The notes: generated by a model from the sequence alone, not told the origin. Counted from the first letter of the stretch, positions 38,623 through 48,365 are shown. The stretch is 64,000 bases of DNA from Halomonas elongata (GCF_029081005.1 NZ_JAJQTQ010000003.1:62001-126000), one strand, 5' to 3'. Made by a program: numbers and translations.

Positions 38623-39870
38623 TCAGCCATCGCCATAACGTACCTGCCACTCCGCTTCCAGGGCCTCGACCCAGCTTGGATGGGGCTCGGGCAGGACGCG
38701 TTGCAATGCCTCGGGGGGCGGGCTAGCGGGGTGGCGGTCGCCTTCGAAGGCGTCGCGTTCGGCGGCATCGAGACGGCGCATGTCGAGCACGGTGGGATCG
38801 CCCCAGACATCGATATCCTGCTTGCGGGCCTGGGCCTCGGGCGACAGCAGGAAGTTGGCCAGTACCATGGCGCCGGCCTTGTGGCGAGCGTTGAAGGGGA
38901 TCGCCACGAAATGGACATTGCCCAGGGTGCCGCCTTCGAGCACATAACTGCGGGTGTTGGGCGGCAACTGGTGGGCAGTCACGGCGGCCGCCGGTTCGGC
39001 GGGATTGAAGGTGAAGGCCAGCGACAGCTCGCCGTCTCCCATCAAGCGCTTGAGCTCGGGGCCACTGGATGGAAAGTGTCGTCCCTGGCGCCATAGGTGG
39101 GGGTGCAGGGCATCGAGATACTCCCAGAGCGGCGCGGTCACGGCCTCGACATCATGGCGCGAGGCGGGGTCGGCCAGTACTTCCGGTTCCTCGACCCTCG
39201 CAAGCAGCGCCTGCTTGAGGAAGGTGCTGCCCAGGAAGTCGGGCACCAGGGGATAGGTGAAGCGGCCGGGATGTTCGCGGGCCCAGGACAACAGTTTCGA
39301 CATGTTGCGTGGCGGCGTCTCGAGCCGTTCGGCGTCGTAGTAGAAGGTCAACTGCGCCTTGCCCCAGGGCGACTCGTAGCCCTCGGTCGGCAGGGTGAAG
39401 TCGGTGAGCATTTCGGGATTGTCGTCGGGTGCCGTCAGCGAAAAGTTCGGCAATCGGCGGGCGAAGGGGCCGAAAAGCAGGCCACGTTCTTTCATGGCGG
39501 CGAAGTTCTCGCCATTGATCCACATCAGGTCGACGGCGCCCTCGCCATCGTTGCCGGCGGCCTGTTCGGCGACGACCCGGGATATCGTCGTGGCGATGTC
39601 GTCGACCTTGACGTGCACGATGTCCAGGTCGTGCCGTTCGCCCATTCGGTCAGCCACCCAGTCGATGTAACGATTGATGGCGGGATCGCCGCCCCAGGCG
39701 CTCCAGTAGACGGTCTGGCCCTCGGCTTGCCGTTCGACGGCGGGCCAGGGGGCGTCAAGCGGCGATTCGGCGTCGGCGGCCAGGCTCGGGATGGGGGCGA
39801 TCGAGGCGGTGGTCAGAGTAAGGGCAAGGACGAAACGGCGTGACATCGGCGGCATCCAGGTCGAGGGCAT
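38623..39870 (-). CDS. ynjB: ABC transporter substrate-binding protein YnjB
   Basis: About 415-residue periplasmic binding protein. A twin-Arg-like but short signal sequence (MSRRFVLALTLTTASIAPIPSLA) is followed by QTVYWSAWGGDPAINRYIDWVA, VDLMWINGENFAAMKE, PWGKAQLTFYYDAERL and FLLSPEAQARKQD, the YnjB/ThiB-like fold. Start codons at 39870, 39855 and 39846 are all possible; the last gives the tidiest signal peptide. Its stop codon lies 6 bp from the MITE, so ynjC expression must cross the element. Confidence 0.83.
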   Translation of the reverse strand: MPSTWMPPMSRRFVLALTLTTASIAPIPSLAADAESPLDAPWPAVERQAEGQTVYWSAWGGDPAINRYIDWVADRMGERHDLDIVHVKVDDIATTISRVVAEQAAGNDGEGAVDLMWINGENFAAMKERGLLFGPFARRLPNFSLTAPDDNPEMLTDFTLPTEGYESPWGKAQLTFYYDAERLETPPRNMSKLLSWAREHPGRFTYPLVPDFLGSTFLKQALLARVEEPEVLADPASRHDVEAVTAPLWEYLDALHPHLWRQGRHFPSSGPELKRLMGDGELSLAFTFNPAEPAAAVTAHQLPPNTRSYVLEGGTLGNVHFVAIPFNARHKAGAMVLANFLLSPEAQARKQDIDVWGDPTVLDMRRLDAAERDAFEGDRHPASPPPEALQRVLPEPHPSWVEALEAEWQVRYGDG

Positions 39871-39895
39871 CCCCTGATGGTAACCGCTACGGGAC

Positions 39896-39928
39896 AAAGA
39901 AAAAGGGCGTCACCGTGACCGGGACGCC
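39896..39928 (-). terminator. Terminator upstream of ynjB (ends VOC gene)
   Basis: On the minus strand GGCGTC and GACGCC pair around an 11-nt loop and are followed by CTTTTTCTTTG. It lies between the VOC gene stop and ynjB on the same strand, separating the two transcripts. Confidence 0.7.
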
Positions 39929-40025
39929 AAACGAGCCAGCATGCCAGGCATGCAGGGATGAGGCGGCCATGGGCCGCCACGAGAGAGCCGATCTCTCCTT
40001 GCCATCGGGTATCTGGATATGCGCC

Positions 40026-40430
40026 TCAGGCCAGGCGCTGTCCCGAGACGCTGGGATGAAACAGTGGCTGAACGGTGTTGCCGTCCGGGTCCTTGCAGTA
40101 GAGGCTGCGCCCACCGTCGGCGTGGTCGTGGGGGCCGCGTACCACCTCGACGCCCTGCGCCACCAGGTAGTCGTGCCAGGCGTCGACATCGTCGCGCTCG
40201 TCGACGACGAAGCCGAGGTGATCGAGGCGTTGCGGGTCGCCGCCGGTCGCCTGCTTGGCGCGGGCCAGGGAGACGTTGTCGTTGCCCAGCGTCAGGTAGA
40301 CCAGATCCGCGTGGGCGCGCCGCAGGATGTCCAGGCCCAGGATCTCGACGTAGAAGCGCTCGCAGGCTTCGAGATCCTGAACCTGCAGGGCGATATGGCG
40401 CATGCCGTTGAACGGAGCGGGGCGTTGCAT
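40026..40430 (-). CDS. VOC-family (glyoxalase/bleomycin resistance) protein
   Basis: 134-residue vicinal-oxygen-chelate protein. Two beta-alpha-beta-beta-beta modules are recognisable: MRHIALQVQDLEACERFYVEILGL (metal His) and LDHLGFVVDERDDVDAWHDYL ending in RSLYCKDPDGNTVQPLF (metal Glu/Asp region). AGGAGGCCTC directly precedes the ATG at 40430. Substrate unknown. Divergent from the ABM gene across an AT-rich palindrome. Confidence 0.87.
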   Translation of the reverse strand: MQRPAPFNGMRHIALQVQDLEACERFYVEILGLDILRRAHADLVYLTLGNDNVSLARAKQATGGDPQRLDHLGFVVDERDDVDAWHDYLVAQGVEVVRGPHDHADGGRSLYCKDPDGNTVQPLFHPSVSGQRLA

Positions 40431-40470
40431 GAGGCCTCCTTGTGCGCGGTCGAGGTTGAAACGTATAGTG

Positions 40471-40482
40471 GAAAATATTTTC
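40471..40482. promoter_or_regulatory. AT-rich palindrome between VOC and ABM genes
   Basis: GAAAATATTTTC is a perfect 12-bp palindrome in an otherwise GC-rich region, with GTG and CAC close to its ends. It lies 40 bp from each of two divergent start codons and is a good operator candidate for an unidentified regulator. Confidence 0.5.
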
Positions 40483-40519
40483 ACATATCGTTCCTTTCCA
40501 CAACCCCAAGGAGATCCCC

Positions 40520-40822
40520 ATGTACTGCATCATCGTCCAGACGCGGCTCAAGCCCGGTACCCGAGAACGTTTTCTCGAAGCCATGCTGCCCAATGCCGAG
40601 GCGTCGGTGCGCGAGGAGCCCGGCTGCCATGCCTTCGATGTGATCGAGGATCGCGACGAACCGGACCTCATACACCTCTATGAGATCTACACTGATCAAC
40701 AGGCCCTGGTGGCCCACAAGGAAACGTCCCATTACAAGGAGAGCCGCGCGGTCGTCAATGAACTGATCGCCGAGCAGAAGGTGATTCGCGCCGATGTCCT
40801 GGCGATGAATCCCCGGCACTGA
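40520..40822 (+). CDS. Antibiotic biosynthesis monooxygenase (ABM) domain protein
   Basis: 100-residue single-domain ABM protein: MYCIIVQTRLKPGTRERFLEAMLPNAEASVREEPGCHAFDVIEDRDEPDLIHLYEIYTD with the usual HKETSHYKESRAVV helix. These dimeric ferredoxin-fold proteins act as cofactor-free monooxygenases (quinol, heme-like substrates) or are of unknown role. AAGGAG precedes the ATG. Paired divergently with the VOC gene, a combination seen in aromatic or quinone detoxification, but no specific substrate is indicated. Confidence 0.87.
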   Translation: MYCIIVQTRLKPGTRERFLEAMLPNAEASVREEPGCHAFDVIEDRDEPDLIHLYEIYTDQQALVAHKETSHYKESRAVVNELIAEQKVIRADVLAMNPRH

Positions 40823-40879
40823 ACGAGCCGATGGACCGGCGGGACGGCTCACTCTATCTGCCGTTTCGAGGTGAGGCGC

Positions 40880-42370
40880 ATGTACGTCGAGCCGAGGCAC
40901 CACCCGCGTCACGCCGCCATCTGGCTGTGCCTGGCCTGTCTGTTGCTGGCGGGTGCCTTGCTGGGATGGCAGGCGGTCGCCCAGGAGGCCCCGAGGGAGA
41001 AGGGCATGGCGTTGGCGATGACCCTCGAGGGGGCCATCGGTCCCGCCACCAGCGACTACTTCCAGCGTGGCCTGACCATGGCCGAGGCGGACGACGCCGA
41101 GCTGGTGGTGGTGCGCCTCGATACGCCGGGAGGCCTGGATGCCTCGATGCGCGACATGATCACTGTCATGCTCGCCGCCGACGTGCCGGTGGCCTTCCAT
41201 GTCGCGCCCGCCGGTGCCAGGGCTGCCAGTGCCGGTACCTACCTGCTCTATGCCAGTCATGTGGCGGCCATGGCGCCGGCAACTCATATGGGATCGGCCA
41301 CCCCGGTCCAGCTCGGCGGCGGCGGCGTGCCGGGCATCGGCGGTGAGCCCGAAACGCCGAATGATGGCGAAGGTGCCGGCGATGCCGACTCGGAAGGCGA
41401 ATCCGACACGACGGACACCGCGGAGGAGGGCGCCTCGGACAAGCGCCGTGGCGAGACCGCCATGGAGCGCAAGGTGCTGGAAGATGCCGTTTCCTATATC
41501 CGCTCCCTGGCCGAACGCCATGGGCGCAACGCCGACTGGGCCGAGTCCGCGGTACGCGAGGCGAGCAACCTCACCGCCAGGGAGGCCCTGGAGCGTAATG
41601 TCATCGACGTGGTGGCCTCCGACCTCGATGACCTGCTCGCCCGGATCGACGGTCGCGAGGTGGTCATGGACGACGGCCGGCACACCCTGTCCACCGAGGG
41701 GCTGGTCGTCCAGCGTTTCGATCCGGACTGGCGAACCCGGCTGCTGGCGGTGATCACCAACCCCAATGTCGCCTACTTTCTGATGATCATCGGCTTCTAC
41801 GGCCTGATCTTCGAGCTCTCCAATCCCGGCAGTCTGGTGCCTGGTACCGTGGGCATCATCTCGCTGTTACTGGCGTTGTTCGCCTTTCAGGTGCTACCCA
41901 TCAACTATGCCGGCCTGGCATTGATCCTGGTCGGGCTGGGGCTGATCGTCGGCGAGGCCCTGATGCCCAGCTTCGGGATTCTCGGCATGGGCGGCATCGT
42001 GGCCTTCGTGATCGGATCGGTGATGTTGATGGATGCGGATACGTTGAACATCTCGCTGCCCCTGATCGGCGGCGTGGCCCTGGTGGCGGCCGGTCTGATG
42101 CTGTGGGTGGTCACTCGCTTCATGGGCTTGCGTCGGCGTCCCGCGCGCACCGGCCAGGAAGAGTTGCTGGGCAGCGAGGCCCGAGTGCTCGAGGGCTTCC
42201 GGGGCGAGGGCCACGTCCGCTTGCACGGTGAGCGATGGAATGCCCGCTGCGAGGTGTTCCTCGAGCCAGGCCAGGTCGTGCGGGTGATCGACATGGATGG
42301 CCTCACGGTCGTGGTCGAACCGACAGACGCCGCGGCCACGGGCGTCAACGATGAGGAGAATGCATCATGA
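40880..42370 (+). CDS. NfeD-family membrane serine protease
   Basis: 496-residue NfeD1b-type protein. After a signal/TM segment (about 13-38), a ClpP-like protease domain (about 45-290) carries [14 protein letters not shown] and the serine-bearing [15 protein letters not shown]; a lysine occurs in [12 protein letters not shown]. An acidic low-complexity insert ([20 protein letters not shown]) interrupts it. Then about four membrane spans and a C-terminal NfeD OB-fold. GAGGTGAGG precedes the ATG at 40880. It overlaps the slipin gene, its usual partner; such proteases cleave slipin C-termini in archaea. Confidence 0.9.
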   Translation: MYVEPRHHPRHAAIWLCLACLLLAGALLGWQAVAQEAPREKGMALAMTLEGAIGPATSDYFQRGLTMAEADDAELVVVRLDTPGGLDASMRDMITVMLAADVPVAFHVAPAGARAASAGTYLLYASHVAAMAPATHMGSATPVQLGGGGVPGIGGEPETPNDGEGAGDADSEGESDTTDTAEEGASDKRRGETAMERKVLEDAVSYIRSLAERHGRNADWAESAVREASNLTAREALERNVIDVVASDLDDLLARIDGREVVMDDGRHTLSTEGLVVQRFDPDWRTRLLAVITNPNVAYFLMIIGFYGLIFELSNPGSLVPGTVGIISLLLALFAFQVLPINYAGLALILVGLGLIVGEALMPSFGILGMGGIVAFVIGSVMLMDADTLNISLPLIGGVALVAAGLMLWVVTRFMGLRRRPARTGQEELLGSEARVLEGFRGEGHVRLHGERWNARCEVFLEPGQVVRVIDMDGLTVVVEPTDAAATGVNDEENAS

Positions 42371-43173
42371 TGCTTACCTATCTCGTGCCGGCCGTCCTGG
42401 TGCTGCTGTTGCTGGCGGCCTCGATTCGCATCCTGCCGGAGTACAAGCGCGGCGTGGTGTTCTTCCTGGGACGCTTCCAGTCCGTCAAGGGCCCCGGACT
42501 GGTCATCGTCATTCCCGCCATCCAGAAGATGCAGGTGGTCGATCTGCGGGTGATCACCATGGATGTGCCCGAGCAGGACGTGATCTCCCAGGACAACGTC
42601 ACCGTCAAGGTCAACGCGGTGCTCTATTTCCGGGTCGTGGACCCGGAAAAGGCGATCATCCAGGTGGAGCACTTCGTCAACGCCACCAGCCAACTGGCCC
42701 AGACGACCCTGCGTTCGGTGCTGGGCAAGCACGATCTCGACGAGATGCTCTCCGAGCGCGACAAGCTGAACGACGACATTCAGGAGATCATCGACGCCTC
42801 GGCCGAGGGCTGGGGCATCAAGGTCGCCAACGTGGAGATCAAGCATGTCGACCTGGACGAAAGCATGATCCGCGCCATCGCCCGCCAGGCCGAGGCCGAA
42901 CGCGAGCGGCGCGCCAAGGTGATTCATGCCGAGGGCGAGCTTCAGGCCTCGAAGAAGCTGGTCGAAGCCGCCAACATCATGTCGGAGAACCCGGCCGCCC
43001 TGCAGCTGCGCTACCTGCAGACCATGAGCGACATGAGCAACAAGAATGCCTCCACCATCGTGGTGCCGCTGCCCATCGATATCATGGAAGCCTTCCAGCA
43101 GGTCAGGGGGGGAGGCGCCGGTCCCTCGCGAGCGAGGACGAACGACGACTCGGCGGATACCGGCACATCGTGA
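42367..43173 (+). CDS. Slipin (SPFH/stomatin-like membrane protein)
   Basis: 268-residue SPFH protein: one N-terminal membrane anchor (about 3-22), then the band-7 domain ([61 protein letters not shown]) and the helical [24 protein letters not shown] oligomerisation region. Start overlaps the nfeD stop (ATGA), giving the conserved NfeD-slipin pair thought to organise membrane microdomains. Confidence 0.92.
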   Translation: MMLTYLVPAVLVLLLLAASIRILPEYKRGVVFFLGRFQSVKGPGLVIVIPAIQKMQVVDLRVITMDVPEQDVISQDNVTVKVNAVLYFRVVDPEKAIIQVEHFVNATSQLAQTTLRSVLGKHDLDEMLSERDKLNDDIQEIIDASAEGWGIKVANVEIKHVDLDESMIRAIARQAEAERERRAKVIHAEGELQASKKLVEAANIMSENPAALQLRYLQTMSDMSNKNASTIVVPLPIDIMEAFQQVRGGGAGPSRARTNDDSADTGTS

Positions 43174-43243
43174 CAAGACGTGCTGAAGGACAAGGCCCGG
43201 TGGTTTCATCGGTCGTGCAAGGAGGCGTCCCGGGCGGAGCCCT

Positions 43244-45346
43244 TCAGATCGTGCCGGCACTGGTTTGCTCGCCATCCGGGGAACCCGACAGTAACGGCGA
43301 GGGAGGGCCGACGTGGGTCAGGGCCAATCGGTGCATGGCGCGTGTGCAGGCCACGTAGAGCAGATTGCGGTCCATCTCGGTCGCATAGTGTCGTGCCGTG
43401 GCGTCCGGCACGATGACACGATCGAACTCGAGCCCCTTGGCCATATGGGCGGTGCAGACGATGACGCCTCGCCCGAAGGCTTGGCTGTGTTCGCCGAGCA
43501 GCTGCAGCCGTTCGTATTGACCATCGAGGGCGTCGAAGATCTTTTTGGCCTGCTTCTGGGTCTTGCAGATGATCCCCAGCGTGTTGTGCGCCCCCTGGAG
43601 GAAGTCCCGGGCCATGGCGTCAATGGTCGCCATTTCTTCCTTGCGGGTACGGCAGGGGATGACCCGAGGTTCTTCGTCGTGGCGTTCGATGGGCTCGAGG
43701 TCGGGATTGGGCGATATTCGCTGGGCGAAACGGGTGATCTGCAAGCTGGAACGATAGCTCTTGTTGAGGGTGACGCAGCGGGATTGACGCATGACCCGCC
43801 GAATCTCATCGGCCTTCGACGCACTGTAAGGATTCACCGACTGGAAAGCATCGCCGAGGATGGTCTTCTTGCAACTGAACAGGCGGCCGATGACCGCATA
43901 CTGCACCGGGGTATAGTCCTGCATCTCGTCGATCAACAGGTGCTTCACGTTTCGCCAGCTGGAGCGAATGCCTTCCAGGCGCATCTTCAGGTAAATCAGG
44001 GGAAAGACATCGGCGTATTCGAGTCGTCCCCTGGACGCCGACTTGAAGAGTTCGGGGCGGCCCAGCCAGTCGTAGAAGCCCTTGTACGTCTCGCGCAGGG
44101 TGGCCTGGCGCAACATCGTCTTGATCGAGGCTTTGAGCGCCTTGCGCTCATCGGGTTCCAGGTCATAGTGATACTGGTTGCCAATCTTTTTTTCGATTTC
44201 CCAACTGACCTGCTTCAGGCGCTCATTGGTGGGCAGATGGCGATGCTTGCGGAATACCTCTTCCAGTAACCAGCCGGGCACCAGGCGTCGAGCGATCCAT
44301 ATATCCTCTGCGGCGAAGCGGTTTGCCTCGACATGGCCGGCATAGCGATCCAGGTCGTCGAGGAATTCCGGCGATGCCTTGTAGCGCAGGCGCGCTTTCA
44401 TCGTCTCGTCATCCTTTTCCAGCAGGGTCGTCGTCTGCTCGAAGAAGGTCTCGAAACGATACTGGCCATCCAGCAGCTCGTCGGCCAGATCCTCCATGCC
44501 GATCTGATTGACTGTCTCCTCGCCCAGCTCTGGGAGCACATTGCCGATGTAATCGGAAAAGACCCGATTGGGCGAGATGATCAGGATATCCTCGGAGCTC
44601 AGGCTGTCCTTGAAGCGGTAGAGCAGATAGGCGATGCGATGGAGGGCGATGGAGGTCTTGCCGGAACCCGCCACTCCCTGGATGATCAACGCCTGCGCCT
44701 CATCGTTACGGATGATGGCGTTCTGATCGCGCTGGATGGTGGCCACGATGTTCTTCATGCCCTCATCGCTGGCACGGCTCAATTCCTCCTGAAGGACGTC
44801 ATCGACCACATGCACGTCGCTGTCGATCATCAGCTCGATCTCGTTCCCCTTGATGCGAAACTGGCGCTTCAGGGTGATTTCACCGGCGACGTGCCCTTCC
44901 GGGCTCTCATAGGATGCCGGACCGGTCTCGACCTCGTAGAACATCGAGGCGATAGGCGCCCTCCAGTCGTGCACTCGGCTTTCGCCGGCGAGGTCGTCAT
45001 GGAAATGGTGGATGCCGATGTAGACCGGTTTCACGCAGCCCTGTTGGACGAAGTCGAAACGTCCAAAGTAAGGAGACTGCTGTAGTTTCTCGAGCTTCTT
45101 GCGACGTGACAGGGCATTGTCGCCTGTCATCACTGCCTGCTGGATGGATTCTCTTGCCGAGATCTTCTCGATATGATCCATCTCGTCCCGGCTTGACCAC
45201 AGATATTCCTTTTGTGCCTGAATATCATCGGAATATGCCTCGAGCCGGCGGTCCAGCTCGGCGAGGTTGGTGTCGATACGAGTGTGAATGTCATCGAGGT
45301 GTCGGCGCTCGGCCTGGCGCGCGGCCATATCGTTGCTGTTGTCCAT
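43244..45346 (-). CDS. HelD-like superfamily 1 helicase (RNA polymerase-associated type)
   Basis: 700-residue UvrD-like protein with a long N-terminal coiled coil (about 10-95, RRHLDDIHTRIDTNLAELDRRLE) as in HelD. Helicase motifs: Walker A GVAGSGKTSIALHR (224-231), LIISPN, DEMQDYTP (motif II), GDAFQSVNPY (III), LNKSYRSS (IV) and VICTAHMAKGLEFDRVIV (V), LYVACTRAMHRL (VI). HelD clears stalled RNA polymerase in Gram-positive bacteria; in a gammaproteobacterium its role is inferred. The protein is notably rich in Lys/Ile/Tyr compared with neighbours, perhaps indicating transfer. Confidence 0.83.
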   Translation of the reverse strand: MDNSNDMAARQAERRHLDDIHTRIDTNLAELDRRLEAYSDDIQAQKEYLWSSRDEMDHIEKISARESIQQAVMTGDNALSRRKKLEKLQQSPYFGRFDFVQQGCVKPVYIGIHHFHDDLAGESRVHDWRAPIASMFYEVETGPASYESPEGHVAGEITLKRQFRIKGNEIELMIDSDVHVVDDVLQEELSRASDEGMKNIVATIQRDQNAIIRNDEAQALIIQGVAGSGKTSIALHRIAYLLYRFKDSLSSEDILIISPNRVFSDYIGNVLPELGEETVNQIGMEDLADELLDGQYRFETFFEQTTTLLEKDDETMKARLRYKASPEFLDDLDRYAGHVEANRFAAEDIWIARRLVPGWLLEEVFRKHRHLPTNERLKQVSWEIEKKIGNQYHYDLEPDERKALKASIKTMLRQATLRETYKGFYDWLGRPELFKSASRGRLEYADVFPLIYLKMRLEGIRSSWRNVKHLLIDEMQDYTPVQYAVIGRLFSCKKTILGDAFQSVNPYSASKADEIRRVMRQSRCVTLNKSYRSSLQITRFAQRISPNPDLEPIERHDEEPRVIPCRTRKEEMATIDAMARDFLQGAHNTLGIICKTQKQAKKIFDALDGQYERLQLLGEHSQAFGRGVIVCTAHMAKGLEFDRVIVPDATARHYATEMDRNLLYVACTRAMHRLALTHVGPPSPLLSGSPDGEQTSAGTI

Positions 45347-45368
45347 GTCGCTACGTTCACAGAGGAAT

Positions 45369-47003
45369 TCAGGAGGAAGTGGGGCTGTCCGGGACGGCGC
45401 CGACTTCCCGGGTGCTGTCGAAGGCGATATCGGGCCACTTTTCAAGGGTCAAGTCGAGCACGGAACGGTTAGGCGCCATGAAGGCCAGGGTGCCCGCGGC
45501 GTCCCGGGCGAGACGGTTGGCATTGGCTTGCATGAAGCGTTTCATGGTGACGGGGTCATCACAGTGTACCCAAAGCGCCTTATGGATCGGTGCGTTATCG
45601 AAGCCGACGTCGATATGGTATTCGGTCAGCAGTCGATGAGCCACGGTCTCGAATTGCAGTTGCCCGACGGCGCCGAGGATCATGCCGGTTTTTTCCAGGG
45701 GCTCGAACACCTGGATGGTGCCTTCCTCCCCGAGCTCCTTGAGGGCCTTGTTGAGCTGCTTGGCGCGCAGCGGATCATTCAGTCGGGTCGTCTTGAAGAT
45801 TTCCGGCGAGAAATGGGGGATGCCAACCAGTTCAAGCACCTCGCCCTGGGTGATGACATCGCCGATCCGTAGCCGGCCATGGTTGGGGATGCCGATGATG
45901 TCGCCCGCACAGGCTGTGGACAGCTGACCTCGCTCCTGGGCCATGAAGTTGATGGCATGGTCGAGCTTGATCGGCTTGTCACTCCTGACGTGCTTGACCT
46001 TGAGGCCCGTGCGGTATTCACCGGAACAGATCCTGAGGAAGGCGATACGATCCCGGTGCTGAGGATTCATGTTGGCCTGGATCTTGAAGACGATACCGGA
46101 AAACTGTGCTTCATCCGGCATCACCTCGCGTTGCCGCGCCATGCGAGGACGAGGCTCCGGAGCCCAGGAAACCAACGCCTGGAGGATGTCCTGAACGCCG
46201 AAGTTGTTGATGGCCGAACCAAAGAACACGGGGGAAAGGTCGCCACCTAGAAAGGCGTCGTGATCGAAGGTCGCCGCTGCCTCACGGACAATCTCGACTT
46301 CTTCCTTGAAGGTCGCGTGGGCGATGGGAAAGTTGTCAATCAGGTAAGGATGATCTTCCCCATCGAGCACTTTCTGATCACTCTCGGGTCGGTCTTCTCC
46401 CGGGGTAAACTTGAGCATCCGGTTCTTGCCGAGATCGAAGATACCGGCGAACTCCTTGCCCATGCCGATGGGCCAGGTGATCGGGGCGCAAGGCAATCCC
46501 AGGATATCCTCGATCTCGTCGATCAATTCCAGCGAGTCCCTGACTTCTCGATCCATCTTGTTGATGAAGGTGATGACCGGTGTCTTTCGGAGTCGGCATA
46601 CTTCCAGCAACTTGATGGTCTGAGCCTCGACCCCCTTGGCGGCATCGATGACCATCAGGGCAGCATCGACCGCCGTGAGTACCCGATAGGTGTCTTCCGA
46701 GAAATCCTGGTGACCGGGTGTATCGAGGAGATTGATCACGCAGTCTGCATGTTCGAACTGCATGACGGAGCTGGCGACCGAGATGCCTCGTTGTTTCTCG
46801 ACTTCCATCCAGTCGGAGGTCGCGAAATGCTGGCTCTTCTTGCCCTTGACGGTGCCCGCCGAGCGGATTGCACCGCCATACATCAACAGCTTCTCCGTCA
46901 GGGTCGTCTTGCCGGCATCGGGATGCGAAATGATCGCGAACGTGCGCCGCTTCTTCACCTCCTGTTGCAGTGATCCGCTGGCGTGTTTTCTAGAGGTTGA
47001 CAT
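45369..47003 (-). CDS. prfC: Peptide chain release factor 3
   Basis: 544-residue translational GTPase that recycles RF1/RF2 after termination. G1 SHPDAGKTTLTEKLL, G2 region KKSQHFATSDWMEVEKQRGISV, G3 DTPGHQDF, G4 NKMD and the RF3-specific C-terminal domain (MNPQHRDRIAFLRICSGEY, AVGQLQFETVAHRL) are intact, and length is as expected (about 529). 22 bp from the HelD-like gene on the same strand, so they may share a transcript. Confidence 0.95.
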   Translation of the reverse strand: MSTSRKHASGSLQQEVKKRRTFAIISHPDAGKTTLTEKLLMYGGAIRSAGTVKGKKSQHFATSDWMEVEKQRGISVASSVMQFEHADCVINLLDTPGHQDFSEDTYRVLTAVDAALMVIDAAKGVEAQTIKLLEVCRLRKTPVITFINKMDREVRDSLELIDEIEDILGLPCAPITWPIGMGKEFAGIFDLGKNRMLKFTPGEDRPESDQKVLDGEDHPYLIDNFPIAHATFKEEVEIVREAAATFDHDAFLGGDLSPVFFGSAINNFGVQDILQALVSWAPEPRPRMARQREVMPDEAQFSGIVFKIQANMNPQHRDRIAFLRICSGEYRTGLKVKHVRSDKPIKLDHAINFMAQERGQLSTACAGDIIGIPNHGRLRIGDVITQGEVLELVGIPHFSPEIFKTTRLNDPLRAKQLNKALKELGEEGTIQVFEPLEKTGMILGAVGQLQFETVAHRLLTEYHIDVGFDNAPIHKALWVHCDDPVTMKRFMQANANRLARDAAGTLAFMAPNRSVLDLTLEKWPDIAFDSTREVGAVPDSPTSS

Positions 47004-47066
47004 GCTTTACTCTGCAGAATAGGGAGTTTTTGATATGCCGAGTAGCGATGAGGGCAGATATCTCGC

Positions 47067-47369
47067 CTAATCCTCATCGCGCGCCTCGATGGCCATGTCG
47101 TCACTCGACGGATCGTGAAGCCTCCAATAGATCGACGTGATCCCCGGCCCTGTGCCGAGCAGCAAGGCAGCATCGATGGGGTTCAGGGCCTCATCGACTT
47201 CCAGTCGCAGGCTATTCAAGCGCTTGTGACCGGCAATCCGCTGTCCCATGAAGCGAAGGTCGTAATCGATATGATCGGATTCGCTGGGTCGTCGATGCCG
47301 AATGCTGATGAATCCCTGATCCAGAAGCACCTGGATTCGGTGCGAGTCGTCTTCATGATACTGGGACAT
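47067..47369 (-). CDS. Hypothetical protein
   Basis: 100-residue protein of unknown family: MSQYHEDDSHRIQVLLDQGFISIRHRRPSESDHIDYDLRF at the start, an acidic C-terminus (SSDDMAIEARDED) and no signal or membrane segment. AAGG lies 9 nt before the ATG at 47369. It begins 10 bp after the DUF551-like gene and probably forms a two-gene unit with it, upstream of prfC. Confidence 0.55.
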   Translation of the reverse strand: MSQYHEDDSHRIQVLLDQGFISIRHRRPSESDHIDYDLRFMGQRIAGHKRLNSLRLEVDEALNPIDAALLLGTGPGITSIYWRLHDPSSDDMAIEARDED

Positions 47370-47379
47370 ACCGCCAGCC

Positions 47380-47601
47380 TTATTGGTAACGCCAGGCCTT
47401 GACGCCCCTGACCAGGGCGCGGTTGGCACTATTCAAGAAACGTCCTCGCTCACAGCAGGCGGAGGTAACTCCGGCACCATGGAGATCCTGATAGACCACC
47501 AACAGGGTGGCTCGACAATCGAGTGGTAGATGATCATGGACACTGATCCAGCCATCTTCGCGGGAGAGTTCGCCCACGTTGGGCATGAAGGCATTTTGCA
47601 T
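47380..47601 (-). CDS. Small protein, weakly DUF551-like
   Basis: 73 residues: DGWISVHDHLPLDCRATLLVVYQD recalls the short DUF551 pattern (W-I-S-V-x-x-x-L-P), otherwise unrecognised. AAGGGG precedes the ATG at 47601 at 8-nt spacing, which supports it as a real gene. Contains a CC pair at residues 49-50. Function unknown. Confidence 0.55.
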   Translation of the reverse strand: MQNAFMPNVGELSREDGWISVHDHLPLDCRATLLVVYQDLHGAGVTSACCERGRFLNSANRALVRGVKAWRYQ

Positions 47602-47858
47602 GCTAAATCCCCTTCGAGATGCTCTGGAACCCCGCTTGAAACGGGATTCAGGCAGATATGAAAGCCGACGTGGCAGTGCCTGTCGGGCCAGAAGGTCGGG
47701 TCAGGGGATAGCAGACCTAGGGTGGACTGGGGCGGGTGTCGGTGAGTAACTGAATCATCGGAGTGCATCTCCTGCAGTTACCAGCGACCTTGGGAAGGTA
47801 TCTGGATAAAGAATCAAGGTGTGGTCGACGATAACAAGGGGGGCGTGAGGCCGCAAGA

Positions 47859-48341
47859 TCAGGCCTGGTCCTCGCCCTGGACCCCGGTCGTCAACCCCGT
47901 GTAAAGAGCGGCTTCACGCTCGTCGCGAGCCAGGAGTCGAACATGACGTATATGATTGAGCTCCTGGCATTGTTCCAGGATGCAACGGTACAGGACTGAT
48001 GCCTGCTCCTTTTCCCGGGAGTCCAGTCCTGCCTGTTCGGGAAGCGGTAGGGACAGAGCGGTGGCTTCATGACGATCCGCGATGCGGATGGCGAAGCGAT
48101 AGCCCTGTAGCACCGTTCGCCATTCGCTTTCGGTGGCAGCGACTTGCGGCAGCATGAATTTTATCGTTTTCGAGGTTTCTTCGCTGGATGACCATGTCAT
48201 CCAGGCCTGCCCGACGGCGGCTCTGCCCAGATCATGGCGTTGCTTGTCAGTGGCGGGAATCACGACGGCGTCGAGGGCTTCCTGCCGTTCGTCCTGTCGC
48301 TGGATTGCCAGGGTCACGTTGTGTGGCATAAAGCTTGGCAT
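47859..48341 (-). CDS. Hypothetical protein
   Basis: 160-residue protein with no recognised domain. It begins MPSFMPHNVTLAIQRQDERQEALDAVVIPATDKQRHDLG and is mixed alpha/beta, without signal peptide or membrane span. AGAGGAGA precedes the ATG at 48341. It lies 24 bp after a DksA/TraR-like gene on the same strand and may be cotranscribed with it. Confidence 0.55.
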   Translation of the reverse strand: MPSFMPHNVTLAIQRQDERQEALDAVVIPATDKQRHDLGRAAVGQAWMTWSSSEETSKTIKFMLPQVAATESEWRTVLQGYRFAIRIADRHEATALSLPLPEQAGLDSREKEQASVLYRCILEQCQELNHIRHVRLLARDEREAALYTGLTTGVQGEDQA

Positions 48342-48365
48342 CTCTCCTCTGGTCATTCTCTAAGA

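Noticed and set aside
36122..39870. Thiamine transporter thiBPQ with a TPP riboswitch
   Set aside because: Sizes and sequence fit YnjBCD better, and I found no TPP riboswitch core upstream of ynjB; a terminator of the VOC gene lies there instead.
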